The notes under the pieces are model-generated. The model did not search any database. It was not told the DNA's origin and saw only the letters and a list, made by a program, of their open reading frames with translations. The translations under genes and the position numbers were made by a program. From Clostridiaceae bacterium (GTDB taxonomy: Bacteria; Bacillota_A; Clostridia; Clostridiales; Clostridiaceae): a stretch of DNA of 64,000 bases. Shown piece after piece: positions 50,646-60,807 of this stretch. Location of the stretch: contig JAQSXU010000021.1 in the NCBI GenBank assembly GCA_029256485.1, forward strand, positions 20,877 to 84,876, read 5' to 3'. The first letter of the stretch is position 1. Each line of letters opens with the position of its first letter.

Positions 50646-52334
50646 ATGAGCGGACAGTTTATGACTATAGATGATGTGCCTGTAGAAATAAAAGGTGAAA
50701 AAAATATTCTTGAATTAGTTAGAAGGGTTGGCATTGTATTACCTACATTTTGCTTTTATTCAGAGCTTTCAGTATACGGTGCCTGCCGCATGTGTATGGT
50801 AGAAAATAAAAGAGGAGGCATGGAAGCTGCATGTTCTACTCCTCCTAAAGCTGGTATGGAGATATACACAAATACTCCAAGACTTAGAAAGTATAGAAAG
50901 AATATTCTTGAGCTTTTACTTGCAAATCACTGCAGAGATTGTACCACCTGTGAGGAAAATGGTCGCTGCAAGCTGCAGGAGCTGGCAAAACGTTTTGGAA
51001 TAAAGAAAGTAAGATTCGAAAATACAGCCCCAGAACCCAAATTAGATGACTCATCTGTATGCATTGTAAGAAATAAAAGCAAATGTATATTATGTGGTGA
51101 TTGTGTAAGAGTATGTGAAGAGGTACAAAATGTTGGAGCCATTGATTTTGCTGGAAGAGGATCTAAAATGACTGTAACTACTGCCTTCGATGAACCAATA
51201 GGCAAATCAAACTGCGTTGGCTGCGGTCAGTGCGCAGCAGTATGCCCAACTGGTGCTATTGTAGTAAAGAGTACTACATCTAAGCTTTGGGAGGAACTCA
51301 GTAATGAAAATACGGAGGTTATAGTACAAATTGCCCCGGCTGTAAGGGTAGCCATTAGTGATGAGCTAGGAGAAGAAGATGGGAAAAATGCAATGGGCAA
51401 AATAGTGACTGCTCTCAGAAGAATGGGATTTGATAAAATCTTTGACACTTCTGCAGGAGCAGACCTAACAGTTATAGAGGAGACCAATGAATTTGTTTCA
51501 AGACTTGAGAAAAATGAAAAATTACCATTGTTTACATCTTGCTGTCCTGCCTGGATAAATTATGTACAAAATAATTATCCAAATCTAATGAAAAATGTGT
51601 CTACTTGTAAATCACCTATGGAGATGTTTGCTTCCGTTTTAAAGGAATATTATAAGAATGATCATAAGAAACTTGTAAGTGTGGCAATTATGCCTTGCTC
51701 AGCAAAAAAATTCGAAGCAAACAGGGATGAATTTAAAAAAGACGGCATACCTGATGTAGATTATGTGGTAACTACACAAGAGCTTATTAACATGATAAAG
51801 GAATCAGGAATTGCATTCTCTGAATTGGAACCTGAGGCACTGGATATGCCATTCGAATTTAGCAGCGGAGCAGGTGTCATATTTGGAGTAACTGGCGGAG
51901 TAACTGAAGCTGTTATACGTAAAGTATTAAGTGATAAATCCATAACTACACTGCGTGCTCTTGCCTTTGATGGAGTTAGAGGCATGGAAGGAGTTAAGGA
52001 AGCCAGCATTTCTGTTGGCGAACGTGAAATAAAAATTGCTATAGTAAGCGGTCTTAAAAATGCAGATAATGTTATACAAAAAATACAATCTGGTGAAGCT
52101 CACTATGATTTTGTTGAGGTTATGGCATGCCCAGGGGGATGCGTAAGCGGTGCAGGTCAGCCATTTACAAAAGCAGCAGGGAAATTAAAACGCGGTAATG
52201 GATTATATCAGGCAGATAAAATGACAAGTATAAATCGTTCTGATGATAATCCATTGATGAAATCACTATATTCAGGATTGTTAAAAGGAAGAGTTCATGA
52301 GCTTTTGCACGTGGACTATAAAGAGAAACAGTAA
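50646..52334 (+). CDS. hydA: [FeFe] hydrogenase catalytic subunit HydA
   Basis: A 562-residue hydrogenase. From the N-terminus: a [2Fe-2S] domain (CFYSELSVYGACRMCMVE), the His-ligated [4Fe-4S] motif HCRDCTTCEENGRC near residue 96, two [4Fe-4S] ferredoxin motifs (CILCGDCVRVC and CVGCGQCAAVCP), then the H-cluster domain with TSCCPAW (near 298), MPCSAKKFE (near 348) and ACPGGCVSGAGQP (near 494). It is four bases behind hydB with AAGGAGG as ribosome site. In HydABC complexes H2 production is driven jointly by NADH and reduced ferredoxin. No maturation genes are beside it. Confidence 0.96.
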   Translation: MSGQFMTIDDVPVEIKGEKNILELVRRVGIVLPTFCFYSELSVYGACRMCMVENKRGGMEAACSTPPKAGMEIYTNTPRLRKYRKNILELLLANHCRDCTTCEENGRCKLQELAKRFGIKKVRFENTAPEPKLDDSSVCIVRNKSKCILCGDCVRVCEEVQNVGAIDFAGRGSKMTVTTAFDEPIGKSNCVGCGQCAAVCPTGAIVVKSTTSKLWEELSNENTEVIVQIAPAVRVAISDELGEEDGKNAMGKIVTALRRMGFDKIFDTSAGADLTVIEETNEFVSRLEKNEKLPLFTSCCPAWINYVQNNYPNLMKNVSTCKSPMEMFASVLKEYYKNDHKKLVSVAIMPCSAKKFEANRDEFKKDGIPDVDYVVTTQELINMIKESGIAFSELEPEALDMPFEFSSGAGVIFGVTGGVTEAVIRKVLSDKSITTLRALAFDGVRGMEGVKEASISVGEREIKIAIVSGLKNADNVIQKIQSGEAHYDFVEVMACPGGCVSGAGQPFTKAAGKLKRGNGLYQADKMTSINRSDDNPLMKSLYSGLLKGRVHELLHVDYKEKQ

Positions 52335-52350
52335 ATTTCATACAATATTT

Positions 52351-52381
52351 AGCTCTGAAATATTTTTGTTTCAGAGCTTTT
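52351..52381 (+). terminator. terminator of hydCBA
   Basis: AGCTCTGAAA / TTTCAGAGCT, a 10-bp stem with an 8-base loop and a T tail. Confidence 0.85.
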
Positions 52382-52460
52382 ATGTTTATAAAATATATAT
52401 TTTTATAATAGTTTCATGTTAATATATAATAGTGTGAATTATGCGCTTGGGGGGATTAAC

Positions 52461-53363
52461 ATGAATGACAAAACTAAAATACTTCCATACTTAACTGCAT
52501 TATTTAGTTCTATGATATTTGGATTAAGTTTTTTATTCACTAAAAAGGCGTTGAGTGTAGCAAGCCCCACATCGATTATGGCATTTAGGTTTTCAACAGC
52601 CTTTTTAGTTATGACGTTATTGATTATTTTTAAGATAATTAAAGTTAACTATAAAAACAAGCCATTGGGATGGATTTTACTTCTTTCACTTTTTGAGCCT
52701 GTAATATATTTTATTTTTGAAACCTATGGGCTTCAGTACACTGCATCATCTTTAGGTGGGCTTATGATTTCTCTTATACCTATTGCAGTTACTGTACTTG
52801 GGGTCTATTTTTTAAATGAAAGACCAACCATTAAGCAGGTAATATTTATTATTACTTCTGTAGCTGGCGTTGCCTTAATTGGAATAATGAGCAGCTCAGG
52901 CGAAACAGAAAGTTCACCTTTGGGAATATGTTTATTACTGGGAGCTGTAATGTCAGCAGCTTTTTTCACCATAATATCTAGAAAAATTTCAAGTAAGTTT
53001 AATGCTATTGAAATAACATATTTTATGATGGTTACAGGTACAGTATGTTTTAATGGATTAGCAATAATTAGTCATTTAATAAACAAAGATATGTATAATT
53101 ACTTTCAGCCATTAACTAGTATAACATTTTTAACTTCAATAATATATCTTGGAGTTATATCATCTATCATTGCATATTTTTTAATTAATTACTCTCTATC
53201 AAAGCTGCAGGCATCTAAAACAACAGTGTTTTCCAATGTATCAACTATTGTATCCATATTGGCAGGGATTATATTCTTAAAGGAAAGCTTTCATGCCTAT
53301 CACATAGTTGGCTCTGCTTTGATATTAATTGGTGTATGGGGAACAACTACTTTTAGCAAGTGA
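52461..53363 (+). CDS. EamA family (drug/metabolite) transporter
   Basis: A 300-residue membrane protein with ten predicted helices in two EamA repeats. LPYLTALFSSMIFGLSFLFTKKALSVASPTSIMAFRFSTAFLV starts the first, and LGICLLLGAVMSAAFFTIISRKIS the second. GLQYTASSLGGLMISLIPIAVTVLGVYFLNERPTIKQ is a typical hinge. GGGGGG sets the ATG at 52461; 15 open codons upstream lack a ribosome site. The substrate is unknown. It is monocistronic. Confidence 0.9.
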   Translation: MNDKTKILPYLTALFSSMIFGLSFLFTKKALSVASPTSIMAFRFSTAFLVMTLLIIFKIIKVNYKNKPLGWILLLSLFEPVIYFIFETYGLQYTASSLGGLMISLIPIAVTVLGVYFLNERPTIKQVIFIITSVAGVALIGIMSSSGETESSPLGICLLLGAVMSAAFFTIISRKISSKFNAIEITYFMMVTGTVCFNGLAIISHLINKDMYNYFQPLTSITFLTSIIYLGVISSIIAYFLINYSLSKLQASKTTVFSNVSTIVSILAGIIFLKESFHAYHIVGSALILIGVWGTTTFSK

Positions 53364-53388
53364 ATTATAATATAATAAAAAAATTTTT

Positions 53389-53428
53389 AAGAAGGTGGTT
53401 TCTAAATTAGAGGGAATCATCTTCTTTT
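53389..53428 (+). terminator. terminator after the EamA gene
   Basis: AAGAAGGTGGTTTC (53389-53402) pairs with GAATCATCTTCTT (53414-53426) with G-U pairs, then a T run. Confidence 0.65.
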
Positions 53429-53476
53429 ATTTAGTAGTATTAAATTTTATAAATGTATTAAAGAGGGGGAATCTTA

Positions 53477-55258
53477 ATGAAAAGACGTCATTGGATTACA
53501 GGTTTATCAGTAACCTTATCATTGATGCTGGCTGCACCTTTTGTCAGCGTTTATGCAAATGCCTCGGATCCAGTTAAACCTGGATGGCAGGATGAAAAGG
53601 CTCAAAGAGGCTGGATTGAAAGTAAAATTCAACATATGACACTAGAAGAAAAAGTTGGACAACTTTTCATGATTCATGTTTATGGAAAAACTCCAACAGA
53701 CCCCAATTATGAACAAACCAATTTAGATCAGAAACGAGGGGCAAAAAACTTTAAGGAGGCTATAGAAAAGTATCACCTAGGGGGTATTATTTATTTTAAC
53801 TGGACCGATAATATTGGCTCACCTGTTGATTTCAAACAAGTGAATGCACTTTCTAATGGAATTCAGGAAATAGCTATGAAACAGAATATGTCAATTCCTC
53901 TTTTAATTGCAACAGATCAGGAGGGAGGCATTGTTGCAAGAGTAACTGAACCCGCTACAGTGTTCCCTGGAAGCATGGCATTAGGAGCAACTGATTCTGA
54001 ACAGTATGCATCCAAGGTTGGTCAGATAATGGGCTCTGAATTGAAGCATTTAGGCATAAATATGGACTTGGCACCTGATCTTGATGTTAACATAAATCCA
54101 GACAATCCCGTTATAGGAGTACGTTCTATTTCAGAAAATCCAGATTTAGTTGCTAAACTTGGCGTAGCTCAAATAAAAGGTTATCAAAGTCAAAATGTGG
54201 TAGTTTCAGGAAAGCATTTCCCGGGACATGGTGATACTAATACAGATTCACATTACGGTCTTCCAATAATTAATCATGATTTAAATACACTGGAGGAAAT
54301 TGATTTAAAGCCATTTAAAGCTGCAATTGATGCAGGGGTAGATTCTATAATGACAGCTCATATAGTAGTGCCGGCGCTGGATAATTCAGGACTTCCTGCA
54401 ACATTGTCAAAACCAATACTTACTGATTTGCTGAGAACAAAACTCGGTTTTGATGGAATCATAATTACAGATAGTCTGGGTATGTCAGGTGCAAACGTAG
54501 TACCACAAGATAGAGTACCTGTTGAAGCCTTTAAGGCTGGTGCTGATATTCTGCTTAACCCTCCAGATGTTGATTTAGCATATAATGCTGTGTTAAATGC
54601 AGTAAAAAGCGGAGAAATAACTGAAAAGCGTCTTAATGAATCCGTATTTAAGATTCTAAAAGTAAAGATGGAGAGAGGCTTGTTCAGTAATCCATATGCA
54701 GATCCAAATAAGATAAATGAAATAGGAACCACAGAAAATTTAAACATAGCAGATGAAATAACTAATAAAAGCATAACACTGGTTAAAAATGAAAATGCAT
54801 TATTGCCATTAAAAGCAGGAACAAAGGTATTTGTGACAGGCCCAAGTTCCGGGAATCCAGCTTTACTATCAAGCCTGCTTGCTAATAATGGATTTACCAG
54901 CAGTGCCTATGGAACTAATACTTCTCCAACAACATCACAAATTAGCGCTGCTGTAACAAAAGCTGGTGATGCTGATGTTGTCATCATCACCACATACACA
55001 GCAAATACCAATACTGCACAGCAAAATCTCGTAAAAGCAATTATGGCAGCTGGAAAGAAAGTGGTTGTTGCGGCAATGAGAAATCCTTATGATATTACTG
55101 CTTTCCCTGAGGTCAATGGGTATATTGCCACCTATGGCAATAGAAATATTTCTACAAATTCACTGGTAAAAGTATTAATAGGTGAAGTAAATCCAAGTGG
55201 TAAGCTGCCAGTAACAATTAGGGGATTGTATGATTATGGGTTTGGATTAAGCTATTAA
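53477..55258 (+). CDS. nagZ: secreted GH3 beta-N-acetylhexosaminidase
   Basis: A 593-residue exported glycosidase. Residues 1-30 form a signal peptide (cut near YANAS). The GH3 barrel contains LLIATDQEGGIVARV and the NagZ-specific loop KHFPGHGDTNTDSHYGLP near residue 248, with the catalytic Asp-His pair. The nucleophile Asp is in IIITDSLGMSGA near residue 331. A C-terminal domain (about 430-593) is present, as in Bacillus NagZ/YbbD. It releases GlcNAc from wall fragments or chitin-like glycans outside the cell. A GH84 enzyme of related specificity follows. The ribosome site is GAGGGGG. Confidence 0.93.
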   Translation: MKRRHWITGLSVTLSLMLAAPFVSVYANASDPVKPGWQDEKAQRGWIESKIQHMTLEEKVGQLFMIHVYGKTPTDPNYEQTNLDQKRGAKNFKEAIEKYHLGGIIYFNWTDNIGSPVDFKQVNALSNGIQEIAMKQNMSIPLLIATDQEGGIVARVTEPATVFPGSMALGATDSEQYASKVGQIMGSELKHLGINMDLAPDLDVNINPDNPVIGVRSISENPDLVAKLGVAQIKGYQSQNVVVSGKHFPGHGDTNTDSHYGLPIINHDLNTLEEIDLKPFKAAIDAGVDSIMTAHIVVPALDNSGLPATLSKPILTDLLRTKLGFDGIIITDSLGMSGANVVPQDRVPVEAFKAGADILLNPPDVDLAYNAVLNAVKSGEITEKRLNESVFKILKVKMERGLFSNPYADPNKINEIGTTENLNIADEITNKSITLVKNENALLPLKAGTKVFVTGPSSGNPALLSSLLANNGFTSSAYGTNTSPTTSQISAAVTKAGDADVVIITTYTANTNTAQQNLVKAIMAAGKKVVVAAMRNPYDITAFPEVNGYIATYGNRNISTNSLVKVLIGEVNPSGKLPVTIRGLYDYGFGLSY

Positions 55259-55352
55259 AATAAATGTAATATATTTACAAATAATAAATTCTATGTTAAT
55301 ATTAAAATATCACAAGACTAAATAAAGCGTGTAACTTCTTTAAAAGAAGGCA

Positions 55353-55387
55353 AGAGCTGAGAATTTATTACTTTCAGCTCTTTTTTT
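55353..55387 (+). terminator. terminator after nagZ
   Basis: AGAGCTGA / TCAGCTCT, 8-bp stem with a 13-base loop, followed by seven T. Confidence 0.8.
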
Positions 55388-55417
55388 GTACTTAAAAATT
55401 AAATAAGGAGGTAGTAT

Positions 55418-55444
55418 ATGGAAGCATTAAATCCTGATGTTTGA
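55418..55444 (+). CDS. possible leader ORF before the GH84 gene
   Basis: An 8-codon ORF, MEALNPDV, with an excellent AAGGAGG at normal spacing, 50 bases before the GH84 start. A second mini-ORF, MKNNE at 55486-55503, overlaps the GH84 start codon in another frame. No attenuator hairpin was seen between them, so it may be a leader peptide or a remnant. Confidence 0.3.
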   Translation: MEALNPDV

Positions 55445-55495
55445 GCTCCAAATTCAAGGAAGAATAATAATTAAAGAAAGGAAGTATGAAAAATA

Positions 55496-58400
55496 ATGAG
55501 TAAATCTTTTAAAAGATTTATAAGTATTTTTGCCTCCACAATGATGGTAACAGCACTGGTGCAGTTTACAAATGTAAAAGCAGAAACAAATGATTTAAAT
55601 ACTCCTAAAAGTTATTCTTTAAGTATTTCTCCGGTACCTCAATATGTAAAAGAAAATCCGGGTGGGTTTGAAATTACACCAGAAGTTGGTCTGGTTACCA
55701 GCGACAAAACAGACGAATATGCGGTACAAGCAGTAAAAGAAATACTTAAATCAGCTGGGGTAAAGAGTATAAAAGAAAGAACTCCAGAGGATACACCAGT
55801 GAGTAATGAAGTTACAGTTTGGGTAGGTGGACCAACGGAAATTACAAATACTAACGAAACCTTAAAAAAGTTGAATGTAGAAGGACCAGACAATCTTCCT
55901 TCAGAGGGATATGTTCTGGCGATAGGAAAAAGCGAAAATGGTATTAGAAATATAGTACTGGCTGGAAAAGATAACAGAGGAACATTTTATGCAGCCCAGA
56001 CACTTAGACAGGTAATAAAAACAAATGAAAATAATATATGGGTACCATGTGTTGAAGTACGTGATTATCCTGCAATGTCATACAGAGGAACAATTGAAGG
56101 ATTTTATGGCACTCCCTGGTCTGATAAAAACAGACTAGATCAGATTGACTTCTATGGAAAGATGAAAATGAACACATATATTTATGCACCAAAGGATGAT
56201 CCTTATCATAGGGAAAAATGGAAAGAAACCTATCCCGCTGATAAATTAGCACAATTACAGAAACTTGTTAATAAGTGTAAGGAAAATCATGTGGATTTTA
56301 ATTTTGCCATATCACCAGGATTAACTATAAGGTTTTCAAGTGATGAAGATTTTCAACTGCTGGTTAACAAAGCACAGGCTATGTGGGACTTAGGTGTAAG
56401 AACATTTTCAATACTGCTTGATGATATTAATCCAAACTTAAAAGATCCAAAGGATATTGAGATGTTCGGAAAGGATGTAAATCCTTCTGCAGCAGCTCAG
56501 GCATATCTTCTTAACAGATTCCAAAAGGAATTTATTGAAACTCATCCAGGTGCTAATCCGCTTGAAACCGTTCCGACTGAATACTATGTAGCAAAACATA
56601 CTCCATATTTAGATAGAATGGCTGAACTAACAGACAGCAATGTTGTATTTATGTGGACAGGTCCTGCAGTTGTTCCTGCATCTATAACCTCAGAACAGGC
56701 AAAGACTATTAAGGAGGTTATGAATCATAAAGTTTTAATATGGTACAATTATCCCGTTAATGATTACTGTAGAAATCAATTATTGATGGGACCTGAATTG
56801 GGATTAGACCCTAAGCTCTCTGACAACGGCATAGTAGGCATTATCTCTAATCCTATGAATGAAGCGGAGACATCTAAAATTCCTGTTTTTACAATAGGAG
56901 ATTATAATTGGAATCCAAAAGCATATAATGCTGAAGATTCATGGATACGGGCAATGAAAAATTTTGGATCAAATGTCTTTAACTCATTGTACACATTTTC
57001 GGATAGTTCTAGATCATCTATTTTAACCAGTGAAGAATCAACTTCACTAAAGCCTTTTGTTGATGAATTCTGGAATAACTATAATAGCGGAGATAAGGAT
57101 GCTGTTGATAAAACAGCGAAATCTCTCATAAATGAATTTCAAAAGATACAAAAGGCTCCGTCAGATTTGAGAAATAATCTTGGAAATCCAGAGTTTATAA
57201 GTGAAACTGACGGATATCTTACAAAACTTGAAGCTCTTGGAACCTCAGGTGTAGATGCAGTTAATATGCTGATTGCCATGGCAAATAGGGATAGTCAAAA
57301 TGCATGGAAGTACAGGATGGAATTGGGAAAGGCATACCAGCAGGCAAAAGCAATAAATTTAACTATAGGTTCTAAGGTTATACAGCCCTTTATAGCAAAA
57401 GCTATTAATGAATATGATAAAACTATAAATACTGGAAAAATTAAGACTTTCTCAACTCTTGGCACCTATGCTAATTATGCAGATGACAATATGTTGGATG
57501 GTAATGTTAACACGTTTTACTGGACTGACAGAGCTGCAGTTAAAGATGATTACTTTGGAATAGATTTGGGTAAAGAAACTGATATATACACTATACACAT
57601 CTTAATGGGAAAGGATACAAATGCAACGGACTATATGAGAAATGCTGTTGTGGAATATTCAACAGACAACACCCAGTGGACAACATTGACTCAGCCCTAC
57701 AGTGTTGAAGATATAGCAATAAACAATATTGCTATAAAGGCAAGGTATATAAGATTAAGATGTACAGCAGATTATGGACCATGGTGGGTACAGGTAAGGG
57801 AGTTTACAGTTGGAACAATCCCATTAGAAATAAATTCAACAATTTCTTCATTTAACACTTATTCAAATTATACCACTGATAAAATGATAGATAATGATGC
57901 AAATACTTTCTATTGGACTTCAGCTCATGGAAAAGCCGGTGACTACTTTGGAGTTGATCTTGGTGAAGTTAAAGAGGTTAAAACATTAAATATATTAATG
58001 GGATCACCATGGGGTGATTCGGATTACATGAGAAATGGTGTGGTTGAATATTCTACAGATAATAGTACATGGACAACCATCACAGGAATACTTAGTGAAA
58101 AAGAAATATCGCTAAGTAATTTATCAATAAACGCAAGATATATAAGATATAGATGTGCTCAGGATTACGGCATTGATTGGGTAAAAGTAAGAGAGTTCTA
58201 TGTAAACCATAAACCAGGTAACATTTCTATAAGCGGATCTCCACAAGGAGAAATAGGTTATGGAATGGTGAATATTTTAGATGGTGACATTGATACTTTA
58301 TACAGAGCTGTTAGTGTACCTTCAGCTGGTGAAAAAATTGTAATTGATTTTCCTGAAAATAAACATGTAGAAAAAATTTTAGTACTTCAAGATCCTTCCG

Positions 58401-58585
58401 CTGTGTCAAATGCAACTGTTGAAGCAAGGGATCAAAACGGTAATATAGTAGAAATAGGGAATCTTTCTAATGGCTATAATAGTTTTAGTGTAGGCAAAGA
58501 TATCAATGAAATAATAATAAAGTGGACTCAAAATGGGGTAAAACCAATTATTTATGAGTTAGTTCCAGAATATGATTTATCATAA
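55496..58585 (+). CDS. secreted GH84 beta-N-acetylglucosaminidase (NagJ-like) with F5/8-type domains
   Basis: A 1029-residue exported enzyme. A signal peptide (about 1-30) is followed by a GH20-like N-domain (about 35-180). The GH84 barrel starts SYRGTIEGFYGTPWSDKNR near residue 195, and the catalytic Asp pair is in ILLDDIN near residue 307. A helical linker (about 500-640) leads to two F5/8 type C/CBM32-like domains (about 647-780 and 781-905; YADDNMLDGNVNTFYWTD and YTTDKMIDNDANTFYWTS) and a third, more diverged one (about 908-1029). It cleaves beta-GlcNAc from glycoproteins or mucin-type glycans. No LPXTG anchor is present. Confidence 0.93.
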   Translation: MSKSFKRFISIFASTMMVTALVQFTNVKAETNDLNTPKSYSLSISPVPQYVKENPGGFEITPEVGLVTSDKTDEYAVQAVKEILKSAGVKSIKERTPEDTPVSNEVTVWVGGPTEITNTNETLKKLNVEGPDNLPSEGYVLAIGKSENGIRNIVLAGKDNRGTFYAAQTLRQVIKTNENNIWVPCVEVRDYPAMSYRGTIEGFYGTPWSDKNRLDQIDFYGKMKMNTYIYAPKDDPYHREKWKETYPADKLAQLQKLVNKCKENHVDFNFAISPGLTIRFSSDEDFQLLVNKAQAMWDLGVRTFSILLDDINPNLKDPKDIEMFGKDVNPSAAAQAYLLNRFQKEFIETHPGANPLETVPTEYYVAKHTPYLDRMAELTDSNVVFMWTGPAVVPASITSEQAKTIKEVMNHKVLIWYNYPVNDYCRNQLLMGPELGLDPKLSDNGIVGIISNPMNEAETSKIPVFTIGDYNWNPKAYNAEDSWIRAMKNFGSNVFNSLYTFSDSSRSSILTSEESTSLKPFVDEFWNNYNSGDKDAVDKTAKSLINEFQKIQKAPSDLRNNLGNPEFISETDGYLTKLEALGTSGVDAVNMLIAMANRDSQNAWKYRMELGKAYQQAKAINLTIGSKVIQPFIAKAINEYDKTINTGKIKTFSTLGTYANYADDNMLDGNVNTFYWTDRAAVKDDYFGIDLGKETDIYTIHILMGKDTNATDYMRNAVVEYSTDNTQWTTLTQPYSVEDIAINNIAIKARYIRLRCTADYGPWWVQVREFTVGTIPLEINSTISSFNTYSNYTTDKMIDNDANTFYWTSAHGKAGDYFGVDLGEVKEVKTLNILMGSPWGDSDYMRNGVVEYSTDNSTWTTITGILSEKEISLSNLSINARYIRYRCAQDYGIDWVKVREFYVNHKPGNISISGSPQGEIGYGMVNILDGDIDTLYRAVSVPSAGEKIVIDFPENKHVEKILVLQDPSAVSNATVEARDQNGNIVEIGNLSNGYNSFSVGKDINEIIIKWTQNGVKPIIYELVPEYDLS

Positions 58586-58627
58586 ATATAAGTGAAAGTC
58601 AATTCATATTAAATTTCGGTATTTAGT

Positions 58628-58659
58628 AAAAGTTCTGAGATAAAAAGCTCAGAACTTTT
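58628..58659 (+). terminator. terminator after the GH84 gene
   Basis: A perfect 12-bp stem AAAAGTTCTGAG / CTCAGAACTTTT with an 8-base loop and T-rich tail. Confidence 0.85.
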
Positions 58660-58776
58660 ATTTTCAATTTATGAAATTCAAATAGATAATGGTTTTAAAA
58701 ATATATGGCTTTCTAAGAATTTTATGTTGCTATATAATATGTTGTATACACTAATTATAGAAAGGATGACAATAAA

Positions 58777-59163
58777 ATGGATCTTAACTCTATTTTAGAA
58801 GTAGGAAAAACACATACTGATGAATATACGGTAAAGCAAGAGGATACAGCAGCTTTTATTGGAAACAAGGATGTTAATATGCTGTCCACACCTTCTATGA
58901 TAAAGTTTATGGAGCTGACAGCTGCACACATGGTATTTGGCAACTTGCCTGAAAATTATAGACCTGTTGGGACAAAAGTTGACATTGTACATATGAATCC
59001 CACTCCTGTTGATATGAAAGTAACTGTAAGGGCAACATTGACAGAAATTGAAGGGGAAAAGCTGTGCTTTAGCGTGGAGGCTTTTAACAAGAATGGAAGA
59101 GTAGGCTGTGGATTATATGAACAACGTGTAATTGATTTAGATGATTTTTTATATAAATATTAA
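58777..59163 (+). CDS. FlK-like hotdog thioesterase
   Basis: A 128-residue single hotdog-domain protein. DVNMLSTPSMIKFMELTAAHMV near residue 32, then GTKVDIVHMNPTPVDMKVTVRATLTEIEG and CFSVEAFNKNGRVGCGLYEQRVID, match the fluoroacetyl-CoA thioesterase (FlK) group. Thr, Glu and His at the expected active-site positions are visible (STPSM, FMELT, VDIVHM). In clostridia such enzymes are general acyl-CoA thioesterases, and fluoroacetate is not implied. GAAAGGA precedes the ATG. It is monocistronic. Confidence 0.85.
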   Translation: MDLNSILEVGKTHTDEYTVKQEDTAAFIGNKDVNMLSTPSMIKFMELTAAHMVFGNLPENYRPVGTKVDIVHMNPTPVDMKVTVRATLTEIEGEKLCFSVEAFNKNGRVGCGLYEQRVIDLDDFLYKY

Positions 59164-59235
59164 AGATAAATTATAAACATATAAACTACCCATGAGTAAT
59201 GGTAAATGAGGATAAACTTTTGGTGGATATTATAG

Positions 59236-60609
59236 TTAAATTCCTTCAATTACCCTAATTTCATGGAAGTCTTCTTTTAAAGTTTTATTTAAGAAGTAAA
59301 AAGAGGTTAAAGCAGCAATGAAATCAGTTATAGGATAGGCAGCCAAAGCTCCCTTTATACCAAATAATTGAACAAATAGTATAACCAAAGGAATAAATAC
59401 TATAATTTCCCTGTATATTGAAAGTAAAAAACTTTTTTTAGCTTCACCAATTGCTTGATAATAGTTTATTCCTACATAGTACACTCCAGTTAAAGGAATG
59501 AGAGAAATGCATAATCTGAAAGCTTTGACTGTTTCGTTAAGTAAATAAGTATCTTTTAAGAAAAATCCTATGAGAGAATTTGAAAAAATCATAAAAACTG
59601 ACCAAGATGTAAAAGAAGCTATCATTACAGCTTTAATGGAAGTAGTTAAAATCATTTTAACTTTAGTGTAATTTTCAGCGCCAAAATTATAAGCAGCTAA
59701 GGGCTGCATTGCAGAACTTATACCAATTATTGTAACAAACAGAAACATTGAAACTTTAGTTATTATTCCTATCATAACAATGGCAGATTCGCCTCCCTCA
59801 GCATAGAGGATGTTATTTAACACTACAGAAACTAAAGCATCTTCAATTTCTATTATAAAGGTTGAAAATCCAATTGTTATTATACTGCCTAGAATTTCTT
59901 TTGTAATGGAGTTATATATAGAATGCATTGTAAGCTTTATACCAAAGTTTTTTGCAACATCTTTAAATTTAAAAAAAGCAAAAGTAAAGGCTGTTATTTG
60001 AGAAATCACTGTAGCTATAGCAGCACCTTCTATTCCAAACCCAGACATGACTATTAAAATATAATTAATCACTATATTTAGAATGGCTCCAATTAGATTA
60101 GTATATAAAAGAGCTTTAGTTTTTTTTAGAGAAATCATAATATAACAAGCAACTACTGAAAGAGACTGGAAAACACCGCCTATTAGTATTATAGATACGT
60201 ACTTATTAACTAACGAGTATGTTAATTCACTTGCACCTAATGTAAAAAGTATAGGCTTTTTAAATATAAAAATTATAAATGACATTACAGTTAATATTAT
60301 TAAAACTAAACTTAAAGAAGTAAGAACTATTTTTTTAAATTCAGAAATATTTTGCTCACCTAAGCTTCTGGCGGCATAAGTAGAAGTTCCAACTGCCACT
60401 AAAAGTCCTAGAGCTATTAATAATTTTTGAATGGGAAATGCAATGGTAATGGCTGCCAGAGCAGTAACTCCTAAATAGTGTGCCACGTAAAGCGTGTCAA
60501 TAATGTTATAAAGTTCAGAGACTAATAATGCGAATATTGCCGGTACAGCAAATTTAAAAAGCAGTTTATTTATTTTTTCTTTTGCAAAAATATTACTGTC
60601 AATTTCCAT
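59236..60609 (-). CDS. MATE family efflux transporter
   Basis: A 457-residue membrane protein with about 12 helices in two related halves. The first half opens LLFKFAVPAIFALLVSELYNIIDTLYVAHYLGVTALAAITIAFPIQ, the second has GISSAMQPLAAYNFGAENYTKVK: both are standard MATE sequences. It exports drugs or cationic compounds using a Na+ or H+ gradient. GAGGTG favours the ATG at 60609 over a GTG three codons upstream. It lies downstream of an AraC-type regulator on the same strand, with a terminator in between, so local regulation is possible but not shown. Confidence 0.92.
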   Translation of the reverse strand: MEIDSNIFAKEKINKLLFKFAVPAIFALLVSELYNIIDTLYVAHYLGVTALAAITIAFPIQKLLIALGLLVAVGTSTYAARSLGEQNISEFKKIVLTSLSLVLIILTVMSFIIFIFKKPILFTLGASELTYSLVNKYVSIILIGGVFQSLSVVACYIMISLKKTKALLYTNLIGAILNIVINYILIVMSGFGIEGAAIATVISQITAFTFAFFKFKDVAKNFGIKLTMHSIYNSITKEILGSIITIGFSTFIIEIEDALVSVVLNNILYAEGGESAIVMIGIITKVSMFLFVTIIGISSAMQPLAAYNFGAENYTKVKMILTTSIKAVMIASFTSWSVFMIFSNSLIGFFLKDTYLLNETVKAFRLCISLIPLTGVYYVGINYYQAIGEAKKSFLLSIYREIIVFIPLVILFVQLFGIKGALAAYPITDFIAALTSFYFLNKTLKEDFHEIRVIEGI

Positions 60610-60773
60610 AAATTTCACCTCAAGTTTTGAAAACTAAGTTATTTCATAAGTAAGCTTAACTTATTTTCTTTTAATTAAATTATAATATTCTTGGGGAAAA
60701 TTTACATTCACTTAAAGGCTTATAAAAAAGTACAATGATGTTTTGTTGTTAAAATTGTGGAATTAGAAAAATA

Positions 60774-60807
60774 GCCTAATAACACCTGTTTTAAGGTATT
60801 ATTAGGC
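60774..60807 (-). terminator. terminator after the AraC-type gene
   Basis: A 14-bp stem with one G-U pair, arms 60774-60787 and 60794-60807, overlapping the AraC stop codon; on the minus strand it is followed by a T-rich tail. Confidence 0.75.

Noticed and set aside
53395..53577. 60-codon ORF before nagZ
   Set aside because: It covers the EamA terminator and the nagZ ribosome site and signal peptide in another frame, with no ribosome site of its own.
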